Of a DNA stretch of 64,000 bases, positions 34,437-44,804 are shown piece after piece. The notes under the pieces are model-generated. The model searched no databases, was not told the origin of the DNA, and saw only the letters and a list, made by a program, of their open reading frames with translations. Made by a program: the position numbers and the translations under genes. Source of the stretch: Bordetella pertussis 18323 (GTDB lineage: Bacteria; Pseudomonadota; Gammaproteobacteria; Burkholderiales; Burkholderiaceae_B); the NCBI RefSeq assembly GCF_000306945.1, contig NC_018518.1, positions 3,348,001 through 3,412,000 on the forward strand. Reading direction: 5' to 3'. The stretch's first letter is position 1. Every line of letters begins with the position of its first letter.

Positions 34437-35810
34437 TCAGCGCGGCGCGGCCAGCAGCGCGTGCAGCCAGCGGCCGATAGCCGTGACCTGCTCGTCGCCA
34501 TGCGGCTGGCCGATCACCTGCAGGCCCACCGGCATGCCGTCCACGCCCAGCGCCGGCACGCTGATCGCCGGCGCCCCCAGCAGCGAGGACACGCAGCTGA
34601 ACGAATAATCGCCGGTGGGATAAGGCGTGCCGCGCAGGTCGGCGATGCGCGGGGCCGGTCCGCTCGAGGCCAGGCTGACCAGCGCGTCGCACTGGGTGGC
34701 CAGCGCCGCCAGCCGCTGGCGCGCCGCCTCGCGCTCCAGCATGTCGTGGCGATAGCGCTCCAGCGTCATGGCCTGGCCCAGCTCCAGCTGGCGCACCAGG
34801 CTGGGGCCGAGCGTGCCGGGATGCTGCTCGGCCATGTTCTTCAGGCTCCAGTGGTGCTCCCAGGAAATCAGGCGCATCGACAGCGCGCCCGCTTGCGCGA
34901 TGGCGCGTTCCAGGCCGTCGACCAGCGAGCAGTCGGCGCGGCGCACGATCCGCACGCCCTGCCCGGCGATGCGCTCGAGCGCCGCCTCGAAGGCGGCGCG
35001 CGAAGCGGCGTCCAGGCGCTCCCAGCCCTCGGTCTCGAGCACCGCCAGCCGCGCGGGCTTGCGCCCGGCCGGCGGCGCGGCCTCGCCATACAGGCCCGGA
35101 TGGCCGGGGTCGCCGCCGACGCGCCGCACGATCTCGATCGAAGTGGTCCACATGTCCTGCGCGCAGCCGGCATGGATGCCGACGTGCGACTGGCTGAAGC
35201 CCTGGCGCTCGCCGCGGTTCATGCCGCCGTAAGTGGGCTTGAGCACCCAGTTGGCGTTAAAGCTGGCCGGCCGCAGCATGGAGCCGACCAGTTGCGAGCC
35301 GACCGCCACCGGCACCATGTTGGCGCCCACCACGGCGCCCGAGCCGCTGGACGAGCCGCCGGGGGTGCGCTCGGGGTCGAACGCATTGGTGGTGGGCCCG
35401 GGGTCCAGGAACCCCAGCGCGGTGGTTACCGTCTTGCCCAGCACGATCGCGCCGGCCTCGCGCAGGGCGCGCACCACGGCGCTGTCGCGCTTGGGAAAAT
35501 TGCCGGTGTAGGCGGGGCTGCCCATCTGGGTGGGCATGTCGCGGGTTTCGATCAGGTCTTTGATGCCCACCGGCATCCCGTCGATGGCCGACAGCGGGCG
35601 GCCTTCGCGGTAGCGGCGCGCCGAGGCGTCGGCCGCCTCGCGCGCGCCCGCCTCGTTGAGCACCACCCATCCCTGCACCACCGGTTCGCGCCGGGCAATC
35701 GTGTCCAGGCAGCGCTCCAGGTAGTCGCGCGGCGAATCGCCGCCATCCAGGAACGCCTGCGTGCGGTCATGGAAAGTCAGGGGAGTGTGCGTACTCGGGT
35801 GGTAATTCAA
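34437..35810 (-). CDS. Amidase (amidase-signature family)
   Basis: 457 residues. Ser-cisSer-Lys triad region: catalytic Lys in PVGIKDLIETRD (about residue 84), cis-Ser in RTPGGSSSGSGAVVG (about 153), and nucleophile Ser in QLVGSMLRPASFN (about 177). It hydrolyses an amide to carboxylate and ammonia in the cytoplasm. It is followed 38 bp upstream by a TctC-family gene on the same strand, so uptake and hydrolysis of the same compound is plausible. An independent intact paralog of the broken amidase at 57805. Confidence 0.88.
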   Translation of the reverse strand: MNYHPSTHTPLTFHDRTQAFLDGGDSPRDYLERCLDTIARREPVVQGWVVLNEAGAREAADASARRYREGRPLSAIDGMPVGIKDLIETRDMPTQMGSPAYTGNFPKRDSAVVRALREAGAIVLGKTVTTALGFLDPGPTTNAFDPERTPGGSSSGSGAVVGANMVPVAVGSQLVGSMLRPASFNANWVLKPTYGGMNRGERQGFSQSHVGIHAGCAQDMWTTSIEIVRRVGGDPGHPGLYGEAAPPAGRKPARLAVLETEGWERLDAASRAAFEAALERIAGQGVRIVRRADCSLVDGLERAIAQAGALSMRLISWEHHWSLKNMAEQHPGTLGPSLVRQLELGQAMTLERYRHDMLEREAARQRLAALATQCDALVSLASSGPAPRIADLRGTPYPTGDYSFSCVSSLLGAPAISVPALGVDGMPVGLQVIGQPHGDEQVTAIGRWLHALLAAPR

Positions 35811-35848
35811 GGTCTGCTCCTGGGTAATGAACCAGGCGGTCGGCCGGC

Positions 35849-36832
35849 TCAGTTGATCTGTATGCCGGCGTCTTCGATGAGACGCGTCCAGCGCTGGTAT
35901 TCGTCATGGAAGAACGCGTCGAACTGCTGCGGCGTGCCGGGCTGCACCTGCATGCCGAACGACACCAGGCGATCGCGGATATCCGGCATGGCCAGCACCG
36001 TGGCCAGGTCGCGGTTCAGTTTCTCCACCCGCTCGGGCGGCAGGCCGGCCGGCGCGAACAGGCCGTACCATGCCTCCAGCTGCAGCCCGGGCAGGCCGGC
36101 CTCGGCGGTGGTCGGCACGTCGGGCAGCGCGGCCAGCCGCTGCGGCGAGGCCACGGCATAGGCCTTGGCCTTGCCGCTGGTCACGTAGCCGATGACGTTG
36201 CCATTGCCCAGCTGCACCAGCAGGTCCACCTCGCCGCCCAGCACGGCGCGCGAGGCTTCCAGCGCGCCGCGGTACGGCACGTGCATGATGTCGACCTTGG
36301 CCGCTTGGCGGAACATCTCGGTGTAGAGCTGCAGCGCCGAGCCGATGCCGTTGGAGGCATACGAATACTTGCCGGGGTCCGCGCGCAGGCGGGCGACCAG
36401 CTCGTCCATGGTGTTGGCCGGCATCGACGGATGCTCGAGGATCAGCACCGGCAGGCTGCCGATCTTGCCCACCCGCGTGAGGTCCTTGACCACGTCGATG
36501 CGCGCGTTCTTGTTCAGCGCCGGCAAGGTCGCCAGCTCCGAGTAGGTGATCATCAGCGTATAGCCGTCGGGCTGGGCGCGCGCGGCGAACTCGGTGTCGA
36601 TCAGCGTGCCGGCGCCCGAGCGGTTTTCCACCACCACAGGCTGGCCCCACAGCGCGGTCAGCTTGGGCCCGATCAGGCGGGCCAGGATGTCCGCCGTGCC
36701 GCCCGCGGTGGTCGGCACGACGATGGTGACCGGGCGCGCCGGATACGTTTCGGCCACGGCCGCCGCGCCCGCCAGCGGCGCCATGCAGGCCAGCAGCCAT
36801 CTGGCGCAGGCAAGCCTCAATCCACGACTCAT
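35849..36832 (-). CDS. TctC/Bug-family periplasmic solute-binding protein
   Basis: 327 residues with a signal peptide (LAGAAAVAETYPARP). Motifs: YPARPVTIVVPTTAGGTADI, GQPVVVENRSGAGT, GYTLMITYSE, IMHVPYRGALE and PTTAEAG. A periplasmic receptor for a carboxylate, probably co-transcribed with the amidase and divergent from a LysR gene 140 bp away, which is the candidate regulator. Confidence 0.92.
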   Translation of the reverse strand: MSRGLRLACARWLLACMAPLAGAAAVAETYPARPVTIVVPTTAGGTADILARLIGPKLTALWGQPVVVENRSGAGTLIDTEFAARAQPDGYTLMITYSELATLPALNKNARIDVVKDLTRVGKIGSLPVLILEHPSMPANTMDELVARLRADPGKYSYASNGIGSALQLYTEMFRQAAKVDIMHVPYRGALEASRAVLGGEVDLLVQLGNGNVIGYVTSGKAKAYAVASPQRLAALPDVPTTAEAGLPGLQLEAWYGLFAPAGLPPERVEKLNRDLATVLAMPDIRDRLVSFGMQVQPGTPQQFDAFFHDEYQRWTRLIEDAGIQIN

Positions 36833-36972
36833 TTGAACCCCCTTTGTGCTTGTGATCGTCCGGCTGCCGACGGCGCCGGATGCGGGGCCATAGTGAGGGT
36901 TGGCGACATTGCGCTCAAACGACTTTATCGCTAGGATGGTTTACATTTTCTTAAGCGAACGCGGGATCGGGC

Positions 36973-37875
36973 ATGGATGGTTTGCCGCCTCTCAATGCAG
37001 TGCGGACGTTCGAGGTAGCGGGCCGGCTGTGCAGCATCACCGAGGCGGCCGCCGAGCTGTGCGTCACCCCGTCGGCGGTCAGCCGGCAAATCCGGCTGCT
37101 GGAAGAACACCTGGGCCGCAAGCTGTTCATCCGGCAGCATCGCGGCGTCGTCCTCACCACCATCGGCCACCAGTACCTGGGCGATATCTCCAAGGCCCTG
37201 GTGGAGGTGCGGCGCGCCACCTCGGAGGCGGCCAAGCCGCGCCAGCGCGCGGTCTTCACCGTGCGCGCGCCGCACAGCATCGCAATGCGCTGGCTGCTGC
37301 CGCGGCTGGCCCGCTTCCATGCCGCGCACCCGCACATCGACGTCAAGCTGCACACCTCGCTGACGCCGCCCGACTTCGAACGCGAAGACCTGGACGCCGG
37401 CGTGATGCTGGGGCGCGGCCAGTGGAAGGGCCTGCTCAGCCACATGCTGATCCGCAACGAGCTCATCCCGGTCTGCGCGCCGCACAAGGCCCGCGCGCTG
37501 CGCACCCCGGCCGACCTGGCCGACGAGACGCTGCTGCACGTGTTCGGCAGGCCCGACGATTGGGTGGCGTGGCTGGGCGCGGCCGGCGTCGAACACGTGG
37601 ACGTGCACCGCGGCATGAAATACGAATCGTCGGCGCTGGCCTACGAGGCCGCCCTGGAGGGCTATGGCATCGCCATCGCGCAGAAGGCCCTGATCGACAA
37701 AGACCTGCAGGAGGGCCGCCTGGTCACGCCCTTCGACCTGAGCGTGGACCAGGGCGACTACACCTATTACTTCGTGCTGCCGCCCGAGGGCTACAAGCGC
37801 CGCTCGCCGGCGCTCGATACCTTCAGGCGCTGGGTGCGCGACGTGTCGCTGCCGCGCCAGGCTGCGCCGCCATGA
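36973..37875 (+). CDS. LysR-family regulator, GcvA-like
   Basis: 300 residues from ATG 36973 (MDGLPPLNAVRTFEVAGRLCS). The GcvA-type HTH reads ITEAAAELCVTPSAVSRQIRLLE. The effector domain has the typical R-P-H and GYGIAIAQKALI elements. It is divergent from the TctC/amidase pair. Its last 53 bp overlap, tail to tail, the 3' end of the opposing MFS gene, so transcripts are antisense there. Confidence 0.9.
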   Translation: MDGLPPLNAVRTFEVAGRLCSITEAAAELCVTPSAVSRQIRLLEEHLGRKLFIRQHRGVVLTTIGHQYLGDISKALVEVRRATSEAAKPRQRAVFTVRAPHSIAMRWLLPRLARFHAAHPHIDVKLHTSLTPPDFEREDLDAGVMLGRGQWKGLLSHMLIRNELIPVCAPHKARALRTPADLADETLLHVFGRPDDWVAWLGAAGVEHVDVHRGMKYESSALAYEAALEGYGIAIAQKALIDKDLQEGRLVTPFDLSVDQGDYTYYFVLPPEGYKRRSPALDTFRRWVRDVSLPRQAAPP

Positions 37876-39043
37876 CCTGGGCATAGCTGGCGGGATCGAG
37901 CCGCTGGATCAGCAGGCACGCGATCGCCACGCACGCCAGGTGCATCGTCCAGCCGCCGGTGGCCGCGCGCAGCGCCGCGACCGCGAACGGCGCCAGCCCG
38001 GCGATGAGAAAGCCTCCGCCCTGCATCAGGGCGGCCAGCACGCCGGCCGGCTCGGCCTGCGAAAAGTGATCGAGCGCGGCGATGAAGGTCAGGGCGAAGC
38101 AGCCGCCCAGGCCGGCGCCGCCGATGAGCGCCCAGGCCAGCGGCGCCGCCGCCGGCCAGAACGCCATGCCGGCAAAGCCCATCGCCTGCATCGCCAGCGT
38201 CGCGTACAGCCACGGCCGGCGGTCGGGGCGGCGCGCGGCCAGGGCCGGCAGCGTGAGCGCCGCGGCGGCCTGCGCGATGGTCATGGCCACCATCAGGTCG
38301 CCGCTTTGCGCGATGCTCCAGCCCTGCGCCTGCACGGCCGGAGCCAGCCACGCCACCATCGACGAATAGCCGCCGTTGACCAGCCCGAACGCCGCGATCA
38401 GCAGCCAGGTGCGCGGCCGGCGCATCAGCGTGCCGGCCAGCGCGCCATCGCGCCGCGCCGCCGGCGTCTCGGCCAGGTGGCGCCAGGCCGCGGCGAAGGC
38501 GATCAGCGCCGGCACGGCCAGCCAGGCCAGGGCGGCGCGCCACGAGTCGCCGGCGCCCCCGGCCAGCCGCGAGGTCAGCCGCGCGCCGAGCGCGCCGCCG
38601 CCCATCATCATGGCCGAGTACACGCCCATGACGGCGGCCATGCGGCCGGGGAAGCGGTCCTTGATCACGCCGGGAAACACCGCCTGGATGTAGGCCACCC
38701 CCAGGCCGCACAGCGCGGCGGTGGCGACCAGCAGCGCGCCGTCCCAGGCCGCCAGCCGCAGCGCCGACCCCAGGGCCAGCGCCAGCAGCGCGGCCAGCAC
38801 GCCGCGCCGCGTGCCCACGCGCGCCTGGACCGCGGGCGCGAGGAAGGCGCCCACGCCCATCAGCAGCATGGGCAGCACGGTCAGCATGGACGCGCCCAGG
38901 TGGCCCAGCCCGGTGTCGGCTTCGATGCCGGCCAGCACCGTGCCGGGGCCGGTCAGGAAGGGACGCAGGTTCAGGCCGATCAGCGCCACCAGCGCCAGCA
39001 TGGCCCAGGCGCGCGGCGCGGCGCCCAAGCGCGGGGCCGTCAT
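37823..39043 (-). CDS. CynX/NimT-type major facilitator transporter
   Basis: 406 residues from ATG 39043 (MTAPRLGAAPRAWAMLALVAL), chosen because it overlaps the deaminase stop as ATGA. The start extension to 39268 is the deaminase gene in another frame. LNLRPFLTGPGTVL in helix 1 and LLMGVGAFLAPAVQARVGTRRG are typical of the cyanate/2-nitroimidazole transporter family. About twelve membrane segments. With the deaminase it may handle a nucleobase-like or small nitrogen compound. The C terminus overlaps the opposing LysR gene. Confidence 0.88.
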   Translation of the reverse strand: MTAPRLGAAPRAWAMLALVALIGLNLRPFLTGPGTVLAGIEADTGLGHLGASMLTVLPMLLMGVGAFLAPAVQARVGTRRGVLAALLALALGSALRLAAWDGALLVATAALCGLGVAYIQAVFPGVIKDRFPGRMAAVMGVYSAMMMGGGALGARLTSRLAGGAGDSWRAALAWLAVPALIAFAAAWRHLAETPAARRDGALAGTLMRRPRTWLLIAAFGLVNGGYSSMVAWLAPAVQAQGWSIAQSGDLMVAMTIAQAAAALTLPALAARRPDRRPWLYATLAMQAMGFAGMAFWPAAAPLAWALIGGAGLGGCFALTFIAALDHFSQAEPAGVLAALMQGGGFLIAGLAPFAVAALRAATGGWTMHLACVAIACLLIQRLDPASYAQVMAAQPGAAATRRAPSA

Positions 39044-39549
39044 GGCGCTTGCGGCCCGTCCTGCCACTCGCGGTACAAGTCGGCATCCGGCGCGGCGGCG
39101 CCGGGCCGGTGCTCGAAGGCGAAGCCGGGCTGGCGCTGCGGCGGCAACGCCAGCTCGACGGCCAGCGCCGCGGTGGACAGGCCATAGGGCTCGGCCTGCT
39201 CGTTGGAATAGGCGTAGACCGCGCGCGCCACGCCGCTCATGCGCATGGCCGCCAGGCACATCGGGCAAGGCTGGCCGCTGGCGTAGACCACGCAGCCGTC
39301 CAGCCGCGCCGAGCGCAGCGCCCTGCCCGCCTCGCGCAGCGCCAGCAACTCGGTATGCGCGGTCGGATCGTGGTCGGCCAGCATGCGATTGACGCCGCGC
39401 GCCAGCACCACGCCGTCCTTGGCCACCAGCGCGCCGAACGGCCGGCCGCCGGCGCGCGCGTTGGCGCGCGCCAGCGCGATCGCTTCGCGCAACAGGGCGT
39501 CGTCGTCCGGCGTCGCGGCGCCCGGGTTCGAGTTCGAATTAGCGCGCAT
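39040..39549 (-). CDS. Cytidine/deoxycytidylate-deaminase-fold nucleoside deaminase
   Basis: 169 residues from ATG 39549 (MRANSNSNPGAATPDDD). Zinc motif: PTAHTELLALREA (His ligand and proton-shuttle Glu, about residue 58) and SGQPCPMCLAAM (two Cys ligands, about 90). This is the guanine-deaminase/tRNA-deaminase-like branch. It removes an amino group from a nucleobase, releasing ammonia. It overlaps the ankyrin gene by 11 bp and the transporter by 4 bp, so the three are translationally linked. Confidence 0.88.
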   Translation of the reverse strand: MRANSNSNPGAATPDDDALLREAIALARANARAGGRPFGALVAKDGVVLARGVNRMLADHDPTAHTELLALREAGRALRSARLDGCVVYASGQPCPMCLAAMRMSGVARAVYAYSNEQAEPYGLSTAALAVELALPPQRQPGFAFEHRPGAAAPDADLYREWQDGPQAP

Positions 39550-40210
39550 GGGCGGCCTCCAGCAGTTGGACGATGGCGGCCTGGCCGCGCTGGCGGGCGT
39601 GGCGCAGGGGCGAGACGCCATCGCCGTCGGCCAGGTTCACGTCGGCGCCGCCCTCGATCAGGCGCGCCACGATGGCCTGGTGGCGCGTGCCGCCGTCGCC
39701 CAGGATGATGGCTTCGAGCAGGCCGGTCCAGCCCAGCCGGTTGACGTGGTCGGGGTCGACTCCGGCGCGCAGCAGCATGTCGACCACTTCGACATGGCCG
39801 CGCTCGCAGGCCGGAATGAGCGCCGTGCCGCCGTAGCGGTTGGTGCTTTTCAGGTCGGCGCCGTGCGCCAGGGTCAGGGCCAGGATTGCGCGGTAGCCGC
39901 GCGCGCCGGCCAGCAGGTAGGCGCTGTCCTGGATGCCGTTCTGCGCGTTGACGTCGGCGCCGGCCTCGATCAGCGCGCCGGCCGCCTCGGCATGGTTGCC
40001 CTGCGTGGCGCGCAGCAGCGGCGTATTGCCTTGCGCGTCGCGCGCCTCCAGCGGCGCGCCGCCGGCCAGCAATGTCTTCACGCGCGCCGCGTCGCCGTCG
40101 GCGGCCGCCTGCAGCAGCGCCTGGCCGGCATCGCCGGCCGCCACGGACGCGCCGCCCAGCGACACCAGACACGCGGCCAGCCAGCATCGATAAAACCGGA
40201 TGATGGGCAT
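39539..40210 (-). CDS. Secreted ankyrin-repeat protein
   Basis: 223 residues from ATG 40210 (MPIIRFYRCWLAACLVSLGG), with a signal peptide ending near GASVAAG; TTG-rich leader with AGGAGG just upstream. About five ankyrin repeats (GNTPLLRATQGNHAEAAGALIEAG, GGTALIPACERGHVEVVDMLLRAG, DGVSPLRHARQRGQAAIVQLLEA shown by their TPL and GHxEVV cores). A periplasmic protein-protein adaptor is likely. It is the first gene of the three-gene unit and divergent from a LysR gene. Confidence 0.85.
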   Translation of the reverse strand: MPIIRFYRCWLAACLVSLGGASVAAGDAGQALLQAAADGDAARVKTLLAGGAPLEARDAQGNTPLLRATQGNHAEAAGALIEAGADVNAQNGIQDSAYLLAGARGYRAILALTLAHGADLKSTNRYGGTALIPACERGHVEVVDMLLRAGVDPDHVNRLGWTGLLEAIILGDGGTRHQAIVARLIEGGADVNLADGDGVSPLRHARQRGQAAIVQLLEAAHAR

Positions 40211-40304
40211 ACCCAATCCTCCTTGCTTGAACATGCTGCCAGTATCGGGGTTTGTTCAAGTATTATGAAATTAATTGGTTTAATGAATATCAGTGGGAAA
40301 CGCG

Positions 40305-41174
40305 ATGCTCGATCCCGTACTGCTGCGCAGCTTCGTCACGGTGGTGGATACCGGCAACTTCACGCGCGCCAGCGAACACCTGCACCTGACCCAGTCCACG
40401 GTCAGCCAGCACGTGATCCGCCTGGAGGAAAACCTGGGCTGCCGGCTGCTGGACCGCGGCCAGCGCCACGTGCTGCCCACCGAGGAAGGCGAGCGCCTGC
40501 TGGGCTATGCGCGCAGCATCCTGCGGCTGGCCGACGAGGCGCGCGAAAGCGTGGCCGCGGCCCAGGGCAACGCCGTGCTGCGGCTGGGCGCGCCGGAGGA
40601 CTTCATGGGCGCGGCGCTGATGCCCGTGCTCGCGCCGCTGCTGGCGCGCTATCCGCTGCTGCGGCTGGAATTCGACAGCGGCCTGAGCCACCAGCTGCTG
40701 CGGCGCTACCGCGATGGCGAGCTCGACCTGCTGCTGGTCAAGCAATGGGAGGTGGACGCGGACTGCCAGGCGCACTGGCCCGAGCCGCTGTGCTGGGTGG
40801 CCGCGCGCGACGGCCCCACCCTGCCCGCCGGCGAGGCGGTGCCGCTGGCGGTGTTCCCGGCCGGCGCGCTGTACCGCCAGGAGATGACGCGCACGCTGGA
40901 AGCTAGCGGCCGGCCCTGGCATATCCGCTACGCCAGCACCAGCCTGGCCGGCCTGGTAGCGGCGGTCGGCGCCGGACTGGGCGTAAGCCTGATGCCGGCG
41001 GCCAGCGCCGGCGGCGAGCTGCGGGTGCTGCGCAAGCGCGACGGTTTCCCGGCGGTCGACGGCCTGCAGCTGGGGCTGTACGCACGCGCCCGGCTGGGCG
41101 CGGCCGGACGCGACCTGCGCGACGCCCTGGCCGCCCATTGCGGGCGGCGCGCCGCGGCCATGAACCAGGCCTGA
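40305..41174 (+). CDS. LysR-family transcriptional regulator
   Basis: 289 residues from ATG 40305 (MLDPVLLRSFVTVVDTGNFT), with GGGAAA upstream; a GTG four codons earlier is less likely. HTH: RASEHLHLTQSTVSQHVIRLEENLG. The effector domain includes LGAPEDFMGAALMPVL and GLGVSLMPA. It is divergent from the ankyrin-deaminase-transporter unit and so its candidate regulator. The stop is 10 bp before the IS481-7 flank. Confidence 0.9.
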   Translation: MLDPVLLRSFVTVVDTGNFTRASEHLHLTQSTVSQHVIRLEENLGCRLLDRGQRHVLPTEEGERLLGYARSILRLADEARESVAAAQGNAVLRLGAPEDFMGAALMPVLAPLLARYPLLRLEFDSGLSHQLLRRYRDGELDLLLVKQWEVDADCQAHWPEPLCWVAARDGPTLPAGEAVPLAVFPAGALYRQEMTRTLEASGRPWHIRYASTSLAGLVAAVGAGLGVSLMPAASAGGELRVLRKRDGFPAVDGLQLGLYARARLGAAGRDLRDALAAHCGRRAAAMNQA

Positions 41175-41184
41175 TGCCGGCGCG

Positions 41185-42135
41185 CTAGGTGTGAACTGTC
41201 AATAGGTTGTATTCGTCCAGGTTGAGTCTGGAGATGGGTACAGCGCGCCCGATGCCTTGGTGGGGTCGATGCCAGTTGTAGTGGTGTAGCCAGGATTTCA
41301 TGGCATCGGCTCGGTGTTGGGAGTTCTGGTAGGTGTGAGCGTAAGCCCACTCACGCAAGGCCGACTGGATGAAGCGTTCGGCCTTGCCATTGGTCTGTGG
41401 GCGGTAAGGTCGGGTAAAGCGGTGCTTGATGCCCAGCTCATGGCACAGCGCGGCGAAGGCGCGGCTGCGAAAGGCCGAGCCATTGTCGGTGAGCAAGCGC
41501 TGGATGGTCACGCCCAGGCGCTGGTAGTAGGCCACTGCGTCCTTGAGGAACTGGACGGCGCTGGGGAAGCGCTCGTCGGGGTGGATGTCGGTGAAGGCCA
41601 CGCGGGCGTGGTCATCGATGGCCACGAAGACGAAGTCCCAGCCGGCCCCCTCAACGGTATCGCGTCGGTTGCCCGTGACCCGGTGGCCAGGGCGCTGGAT
41701 ACGTCCCAGCTTCTTGATGTCGATGTGCAGCAGATCGCCGGGGGCCTGATGCTCGTAGCGCACCACCGGCTCGGCCGGCTCCAGGTCGGCCAGGTGCGAC
41801 AGACCGGCGCGGGCCAGGACGCGGCTGACGGTGCTGGCTGACACGCCCAGCGCCTGGGCGATGCGCGCTTGGGTCAGCCGCTTGCGGCGCAGCTCCACGA
41901 TAGCCAGCGCCTTGGCCGGCGCAATCGCTCGGGGCGAGACCGTCGGGCGCGAGGACGCATCGGCCAAGCCCGCCTGGCCCTGAGCCAGGAAGCGGCCCAG
42001 CCATTTGCGCACAGTCGGCGCGGTGACCCCATAGGCGCGGGCCGCTTCAGGCACACAAACTTGATGGGCGATCAATTGCTGGACCATTTCGAGTCGACGT
42101 AGGAAGGTCAATCGGGCATGCTTATGGGTGTTCAT
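41185..42135 (-). CDS. IS481 transposase (copy 7)
   Basis: 316 residues identical to the consensus, with D139, D217 and E253. The terminal Thr codon and stop come from the target site. Confidence 0.95.
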   Translation of the reverse strand: MNTHKHARLTFLRRLEMVQQLIAHQVCVPEAARAYGVTAPTVRKWLGRFLAQGQAGLADASSRPTVSPRAIAPAKALAIVELRRKRLTQARIAQALGVSASTVSRVLARAGLSHLADLEPAEPVVRYEHQAPGDLLHIDIKKLGRIQRPGHRVTGNRRDTVEGAGWDFVFVAIDDHARVAFTDIHPDERFPSAVQFLKDAVAYYQRLGVTIQRLLTDNGSAFRSRAFAALCHELGIKHRFTRPYRPQTNGKAERFIQSALREWAYAHTYQNSQHRADAMKSWLHHYNWHRPHQGIGRAVPISRLNLDEYNLLTVHT

Positions 42136-42232
42136 CCGGCCGGGCTCCTTGAGTGAACTGGGGGGGTGGCGATTTCCAGTTTCTCAAATCCGGTTCGGAT
42201 GAACCATGCATACAACCTATTGAATCTTCACA
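41190..42232 (-). mobile_element. IS481: IS481 copy 7
   Basis: 1,043 bp, minus orientation, leader variant ACCCCC. The flanks are GCTAGG on both sides (41184-41189 and 42233-42238), so a simple insertion. It landed on the TAG stop of the flavin oxidoreductase gene and between two convergent genes, breaking nothing. Confidence 0.97.
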
Positions 42233-42233
42233 G

Positions 42234-43316
42234 CTAGGCCCGCAGCCCGGCGCCCAGCCGGTACTGCGGCGCATAATAGGCCGGCGCGCCCAAGGTCTCG
42301 GCGGCCCGCCACACCCAGCGCGGATCGGCCAGGAACGCGCGCGCCAGCGCCACCTGGTCGGCCTGCCCCGTCTCGATGATGGCCTGCGCCTGGCGCGGAT
42401 CGGCGATGCCGCCGACCGCGCGCACCGGCATGCCGGTGCGGCGGCGCACTTGCTCGGCCAGGCCGGCCTGGTAGCCGGGGCCGAACGGAATGCGCGCCCC
42501 GCGCACCACGAAACCGCTGGTCACGCACACATAGTCCACGCCGGCCTGGCGCAGCTGGCCGGCCAGCGACACCGCATCCTCGATGTCCAGGCCGCCGGGC
42601 AGCCAGTCAGTGCCGGTGATGCGCGCGCCCAGCACGCAGCCGGCCGGCAGGGCCTCGCGCATGCGTCGCGCCACCGCCAGCGCCAGGCGCTGGCGCGCGG
42701 CCGCCGTCCCGCCCCAGGCGTCGGTGCGCGCATTGGCCAGCGGCGACTGGAACTGGTGTAGCAGGTAGCCGTGCCCGGCGTGCAGCTCGACCACGTCGAA
42801 TCCCAGCCGGGCCGCGCGCCGCGCGGCCGCGCCGAAGGCCTCGATCACGCCGGCGATGCCCTCCTCGTCCAGCGCCTGCGGCGTCGGCCAGCCCTCGGCG
42901 AACGGCGTGGCCGACGGCGCCACGCAGCGCCAGGCGCCGGCTTGCGGCGCCAGGGGCCGGTCGCCCAGCCAGGGCGCATCGGCCGACCCCTTGCGCCCGG
43001 CATGGGCCAGCTGGATGCCCAGGCGCGCATGCGGCGCGGCCACGGCGCGCGCGGCGGCCAGCACCCGCGCCAGCGCCGCCTCGGTCGCGTCGGAATACAG
43101 GCCCAGGCAGCCGTGGCTGATGCGCCCGCGCGGCTCGACCGCGGTGGCCTCGACCATCACCAGGCCGGCGCCCGACAGGGCCAGTTGCATCAGATGCTGC
43201 ATATGCCACTCGTTGGCCTGGCCCTCGCGCGCCGAGTATTGGCACATGGGCGACACCACGATACGGTTGGGCAGCTCCAGGGCGCCGATCTGCAAGGCAG
43301 AGAACAATGCCGACAT
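42234..43316 (-). CDS. Old-yellow-enzyme family NADH:flavin oxidoreductase (YqjM-like)
   Basis: 360 residues. Thermophilic-like OYE signatures: VVSPMCQYSA with the redox Cys (about residue 26), ATAVEPRGRIS, QLAHAGRKGS, and ELHAGHGYLLHQFQSPLANARTD with the substrate His pair (about 184), given here in part. FMN-dependent reduction of an enone or related compound. It is the last gene of the 50369-42234 transport and CoA-ligase operon. Its TAG stop is the IS481-7 target. Confidence 0.9.
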   Translation of the reverse strand: MSALFSALQIGALELPNRIVVSPMCQYSAREGQANEWHMQHLMQLALSGAGLVMVEATAVEPRGRISHGCLGLYSDATEAALARVLAAARAVAAPHARLGIQLAHAGRKGSADAPWLGDRPLAPQAGAWRCVAPSATPFAEGWPTPQALDEEGIAGVIEAFGAAARRAARLGFDVVELHAGHGYLLHQFQSPLANARTDAWGGTAAARQRLALAVARRMREALPAGCVLGARITGTDWLPGGLDIEDAVSLAGQLRQAGVDYVCVTSGFVVRGARIPFGPGYQAGLAEQVRRRTGMPVRAVGGIADPRQAQAIIETGQADQVALARAFLADPRWVWRAAETLGAPAYYAPQYRLGAGLRA

Positions 43317-43334
43317 GCTTTCCTCCGGGCGAAA

Positions 43335-44016
<682 letters not shown>

Positions 44017-44033
<17 letters not shown>

Positions 44034-44804
44034 CGCGCCCCCTTTCCCCAAGATAAGCCTTGATGACCGCCGGCGACCGGCGCACTTCCTCGGGCCGGCC
44101 CTCGGCGATCTTCTGGCCGAAGTTCAGCACCGTGATGCGGTCGGAGATCTTCATCACCAGCGCCATGACGTGGTCGATCACCAGGATGGACAGGCCGCGC
44201 TCGCGGCGCACGCGCAGCAGGATGTCGTTGAGCCCTTCGATCTCGGCGGCGCGCAGTCCCGCCGCCGGTTCGTCCAGCAGCAGCAGGCTGGGCCGGTGGC
44301 CAGCGCGCGCGCCACCTCCAGCCGGCGCTGCTTGCCGAACGGCAGCGCGGCGGCCGGCGTGTCGCCGTCCTGCGCCAGCCCGACCAGCTCCAGCAGCTCC
44401 ATGGCCTGCGCGCGCAGGGCGCGTTCGCCGCGCGCGTAGCGCGGGCCGTGCAGCAGCGCGCCGGCCATGCCGTACGGCGGCGCCAGGTGGAAACCCACCT
44501 GCACGTTCTCCAGCGCCGACATCTCGCCGAACAGCTCGGTGTTCTGGAAGGTGCGGCACACGCCCAGGCGGCAGATGCGATGCGGCGGCAGGCGATCGAG
44601 CTGCCCGCCCTGCAGGCGCACCGCGCCCGAGGTCGGACGGTAGATGCCGGTGATGACGTTGAGCAGCGTGCTCTTGCCCGCGCCGTTGGGACCGATGACC
44701 GCGTGGATGTCGCCCTGGCGCACCTGCAGGCTGACGTCGTTGAGGGCCACGATGCCGCCGAAGCGCATGGTGACGCGCGCCACCTCGAGAATGGGATGGG
44801 TCAT
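44017..44804 (-). pseudogene. livG: Branched-chain amino acid-type ABC ATPase, frameshifted before Walker B
   Basis: Starts at ATG 44804 (MTHPILEVARVTMRFGG), overlapping the livM stop as ATGA. Walker A GPNGAGKST and the LivG signature FGKQRRLEVARALATG are intact. At 44290-44292 a plus-strand G run has three bases where four would keep the frame: the shifted reading gives PACCCWTNRR, while the expected SLLLLDEPAAG continues in the next frame to the TAA at 44017. The unshifted product would lack Walker B, the H-loop and the C-terminal tail. All neighbours in the operon except the binding protein remain open. A sequencing slip is the alternative. Confidence 0.85.
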
